Source of the DNA: Planifilum sp021793745
GTDB lineage: Bacteria; Bacillota; Bacilli; Thermoactinomycetales; DSM-44946
Direction of reading: 5' to 3'
Assembly (NCBI GenBank): GCA_937983105.1
Contig: CALKAM010000042.1
Location: forward strand, 1-33,794
Length of the DNA stretch: 33,794 nucleotides
Below, one piece after another: positions 32,018 to 33,794 of the stretch. Below the pieces are notes generated by a model. The model was not told the origin of the DNA and ran no database searches. It worked only from the letters and a program-made list of their open reading frames with translations. Made by a program: the position numbers and the translations under genes. Numbering within the stretch: the stretch's first letter is position 1; every line of letters starts with the position of its first letter.

Positions 32018-32621
32018 ACTGCCGGCGAAATCCTTCCGGGTGCGGCGCGACGAACTGGTGGAGATGTTCGGGCTGGAGCCCTATCTGCACACGCCGGTCC
32101 GCAAGCTCTCCCTGGGAGAGCGGATGCGATGCGAGATGGCGGTGGCGCTCCTGCACCGGCCGGAAATTCTGTTTCTGGATGAGCCGACGATCGGGATGGA
32201 CGTGGTGGTGAAGCAAAAAATCCGGGAGATGATCCGCCTTTTCAACCGGAAGGAGGGAGTGACGGTCTTTCTTACCTCCCATGACGCCGGAGATGTGGAA
32301 GAGTTGTGCGACCGGGCGATCATCATCAATCACGGGGAGGTGGTGATGGACGTTCCGGTGCATCAATTGAAGCGGGATGTCTTAAAGTACAAGATCGTTC
32401 ATCTGAAATTGGGGGCGGAACCGGACGACTTCACCCTTCCGGGGACGGAGGTGCTGAAGCGAAAGGGAACGGGGTTGAAGTTGAAGGTGGATATCCTGAG
32501 GACGACGGTGGAGGCGGTCATCGGCCGCCTGCTCGAGCGGTATCCGATTTTGGACATCAACGTGGAGGATCCATCGATGGAGGATGTGATCACGACGGTC
32601 TACGAGGCGAAAGGGGGGTGA
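31794..32621 (+). CDS. ABC-2 exporter ATPase, fragment 2 of 2 (nucleotide-binding core)
   Basis: VAFLGPNGAGKSTTIKMLTG holds Walker A. Then come FGQKSQLWYHLPPADTF (Q-loop), the signature LSLGERMRCEMA, Walker B ILFLDEPTIGMDV, and the switch His in LTSHDAGDVEEL; the C-terminal part resembles DUF4162. The Q-loop wording and the two following permeases place it with ABC-2 exporters whose permeases belong to the DUF990-like family. The GTG at 31794 is not a natural start: the real N-terminus is the upstream fragment. Expression should be governed by the ykkC-class riboswitch. Confidence 0.88.
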   Translation: MAFLGPNGAGKSTTIKMLTGILHPTSGRLEVLGMVPQRERVRLAFRIGTVFGQKSQLWYHLPPADTFALMADIYELPAKSFRVRRDELVEMFGLEPYLHTPVRKLSLGERMRCEMAVALLHRPEILFLDEPTIGMDVVVKQKIREMIRLFNRKEGVTVFLTSHDAGDVEELCDRAIIINHGEVVMDVPVHQLKRDVLKYKIVHLKLGAEPDDFTLPGTEVLKRKGTGLKLKVDILRTTVEAVIGRLLERYPILDINVEDPSMEDVITTVYEAKGG

Positions 32622-32625
32622 AGCG

Positions 32626-33447
32626 TTGCAATGGGAGATTCGGGCCTTCCTGCGCAAGGGGAGGAAATATGTCGGGCTGTTTCGGATCCATCTGAAAAAC
32701 CATTTCGCCTACGTCCACGATTTTCTGATCCGGACCCTGTTTTTGATCGTCGTTCTGTTTATCTTCACCCAATTGTGGGGAGTCACCTATGAGGTGACAG
32801 GCAAGGACCGGATCGCCGGCTTTTCCCTTCCCATGATGATGTGGTACCTTACGGTGACGGAGTCCATGATGATGGCTTATCCGCCGCTGGTGGAGCGGGT
32901 GGAACAGGAGGTGAAAAGCGGGCAGGTGGCCGTGACCCTGATCCGTCCCTTCAGCTACGTGGGCGCCCACTTCAGCGCCTACCTCGCCGAATTCATCCTG
33001 CGCCTGTCCATCAATCTCGTCATCGGCGGTGCCCTGGTTTTTCTCCTGTTCGGCCCGCCGGAGGTGGGGCCCGGGCAAGCGGGGCGGTTTCTCCTCTTTC
33101 TGCCCGTGTCCCTCGTCATCCACTTCAGCTTCACGATGTGCATCGCCCTTCTCGCCTTCTGGTTTGAAGAGGTGCAGGGCTTTCATCTGATTTACACCCG
33201 CCTGCTCATGACCCTGGGCGGGATGATGCTTCCCCTGGAGATTTTTCCGGAATCGGTGGAGCGGTTGGCCCACGTTCTTCCCTTTCAGGCGGTCATCTAT
33301 CTTCCCGCCAAGATGATGGTGACGGAACCGGGCGGCTTGTGGTGGAGCCTGTGGTTGAAGCAGATCGGATGGGCGCTCTTTTCCCTCGCGTTGATGGGGG
33401 CCATCTACCGACGGGGGGTGCGGAACCTTGATCTCAACGGCGGCTAA
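32626..33447 (+). CDS. ABC-2 family permease (DUF990-like), first subunit
   Basis: A 273-residue membrane protein with about six helices (FLIRTLFLIVVLFIFTQLW, LRLSINLVIGGALVFLLF, FLPVSLVIHFSFTMCIALLA, and a last one near the C-terminus). VKSGQVAVTLIRPFSYVGAH and LPLEIFPESVERLAHVLPFQ are typical of ABC2_membrane_6/DUF990 permeases, which occur as pairs with one ATPase. TTG start at 32626, 4 bases after the ATPase stop, with GGGGGGTG upstream. Overlaps the next permease by about 20 bases. Confidence 0.9.
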   Translation: MQWEIRAFLRKGRKYVGLFRIHLKNHFAYVHDFLIRTLFLIVVLFIFTQLWGVTYEVTGKDRIAGFSLPMMMWYLTVTESMMMAYPPLVERVEQEVKSGQVAVTLIRPFSYVGAHFSAYLAEFILRLSINLVIGGALVFLLFGPPEVGPGQAGRFLLFLPVSLVIHFSFTMCIALLAFWFEEVQGFHLIYTRLLMTLGGMMLPLEIFPESVERLAHVLPFQAVIYLPAKMMVTEPGGLWWSLWLKQIGWALFSLALMGAIYRRGVRNLDLNGG

Positions 33448-33794
33448 AAAGGGGTGGGTGATTCTCCGGTTTGTGTGGGCGTATTGGCGGGCGAACGGGC
33501 AAGGGGCGATGGAATTTCGTGCCAGCTTCCTGGCCCAGGCGGGGGCGATGCTTCTCAACAACAGCGTCTGGATCGTGTTCTGGTGGCTGTATTTCAGTCG
33601 GTTTCCGGTGGTGAAGGGCTGGTCCATGGAGGATATTCTCTGGCTGTGGGCCATCGCTGCCGGGGCGGTGGGATGGGTGAGCGCCTTTTTCGGCAATGTT
33701 TTCCGCCTGTCCCACATGATCGCCAACGGTCACCTGGATCTTTATCTGACGATGCCCAAACCCGTTCTTCTTCACATCCTGATCAGCCGGATGA
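33428..33794 (+). CDS. ABC-2 family permease (DUF990-like), second subunit, cut by window end
   Basis: 122 residues are visible. Seen: FVWAYWRANGQGAMEFRASF, QAGAMLLNNSVWIVFWWLYF, WLWAIAAGAVGWVSAFFGN, then NGHLDLYLTMPKPVLLHIL, the same hallmark region as in the first permease (RP/KP before the next helix). TTG start at 33428 with GGGGGGTG 7 bases upstream, inside the end of the previous gene. The protein is incomplete because the window ends. Confidence 0.88.
   Translation, partial: MISTAAKKGWVILRFVWAYWRANGQGAMEFRASFLAQAGAMLLNNSVWIVFWWLYFSRFPVVKGWSMEDILWLWAIAAGAVGWVSAFFGNVFRLSHMIANGHLDLYLTMPKPVLLHILISRM

Overview
The window looks like chromosomal DNA from a G+C-rich, spore-former-type Gram-positive bacterium (Bacillota). 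Ribosome binding sites are strong AGGAGG-type, promoters are sigma-A-like with TATAAT -10 boxes, and GTG and TTG starts are common. Gene content (ykkC-class riboswitch, lipoprotein sugar-binding protein, Phr-like small peptide, SucAB without a linked E3) fits a thermophilic Bacillota. My best guess is Thermoactinomycetaceae; this is inference, since there is no rRNA or marker gene to prove it. No tRNA, rRNA, CRISPR array or intact insertion sequence is visible.

Left part (1-9.4 kb). A leftward ABC-2 export ATPase (cut by the window edge) diverges from a MerR-type regulator fused to a SAM-dependent methyltransferase. The next gene encodes a 5'-methylthioadenosine/S-adenosylhomocysteine deaminase. 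The MerR gene and the deaminase gene share the same unusual promoter plan: a 19-bp spacer holding a TTKAC-N11-GTCAA dyad. This suggests a small SAM/SAH-linked regulon. An AT-richer island follows, with a GNAT acetyltransferase remnant and a 51-residue exported peptide carrying three AWxGE repeats. Then come a leftward secreted alkaline phosphatase and a LysR regulator, divergent from a methyltransferase (frameshifted near its end), a fumarylacetoacetate-hydrolase-family enzyme and a zinc-ribbon/DUF4145-like protein.

Middle part (9.6-23.5 kb), all rightward. A glucose/mannose-type ABC importer (lipoprotein and two permeases, no ATPase gene). A four-gene fixABCX cluster for a flavin-based electron-transfer/bifurcation complex. 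A flavin reductase, a YciI-like protein, a two-domain HTH plus Cys-rich protein of unknown role, and sucAB of 2-oxoglutarate dehydrogenase. Most units end in clear intrinsic terminators.

Right part (23.5-33.8 kb). A CBM6 remnant; a leftward pair of a PLP (alanine-racemase-fold) enzyme and a covalent-FAD lactone/alditol-oxidase-like protein; and a large secreted GH92 alpha-mannosidase split into three reading frames. The GH92 has Gln where the family usually has its acid Glu, which points to mannosyl-phosphate substrates. Last comes a ykkC-class (probably guanidine-I) riboswitch with its terminator, in front of an ABC-2 exporter operon (frameshifted ATPase, two permeases, the last cut by the window edge).

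Four breaks of reading frame (near 7590, 28207, 29768 and 31790) each need a one-base change, and three or all four can be placed in a short homopolymer. Sequencing error is therefore as likely as real gene decay.
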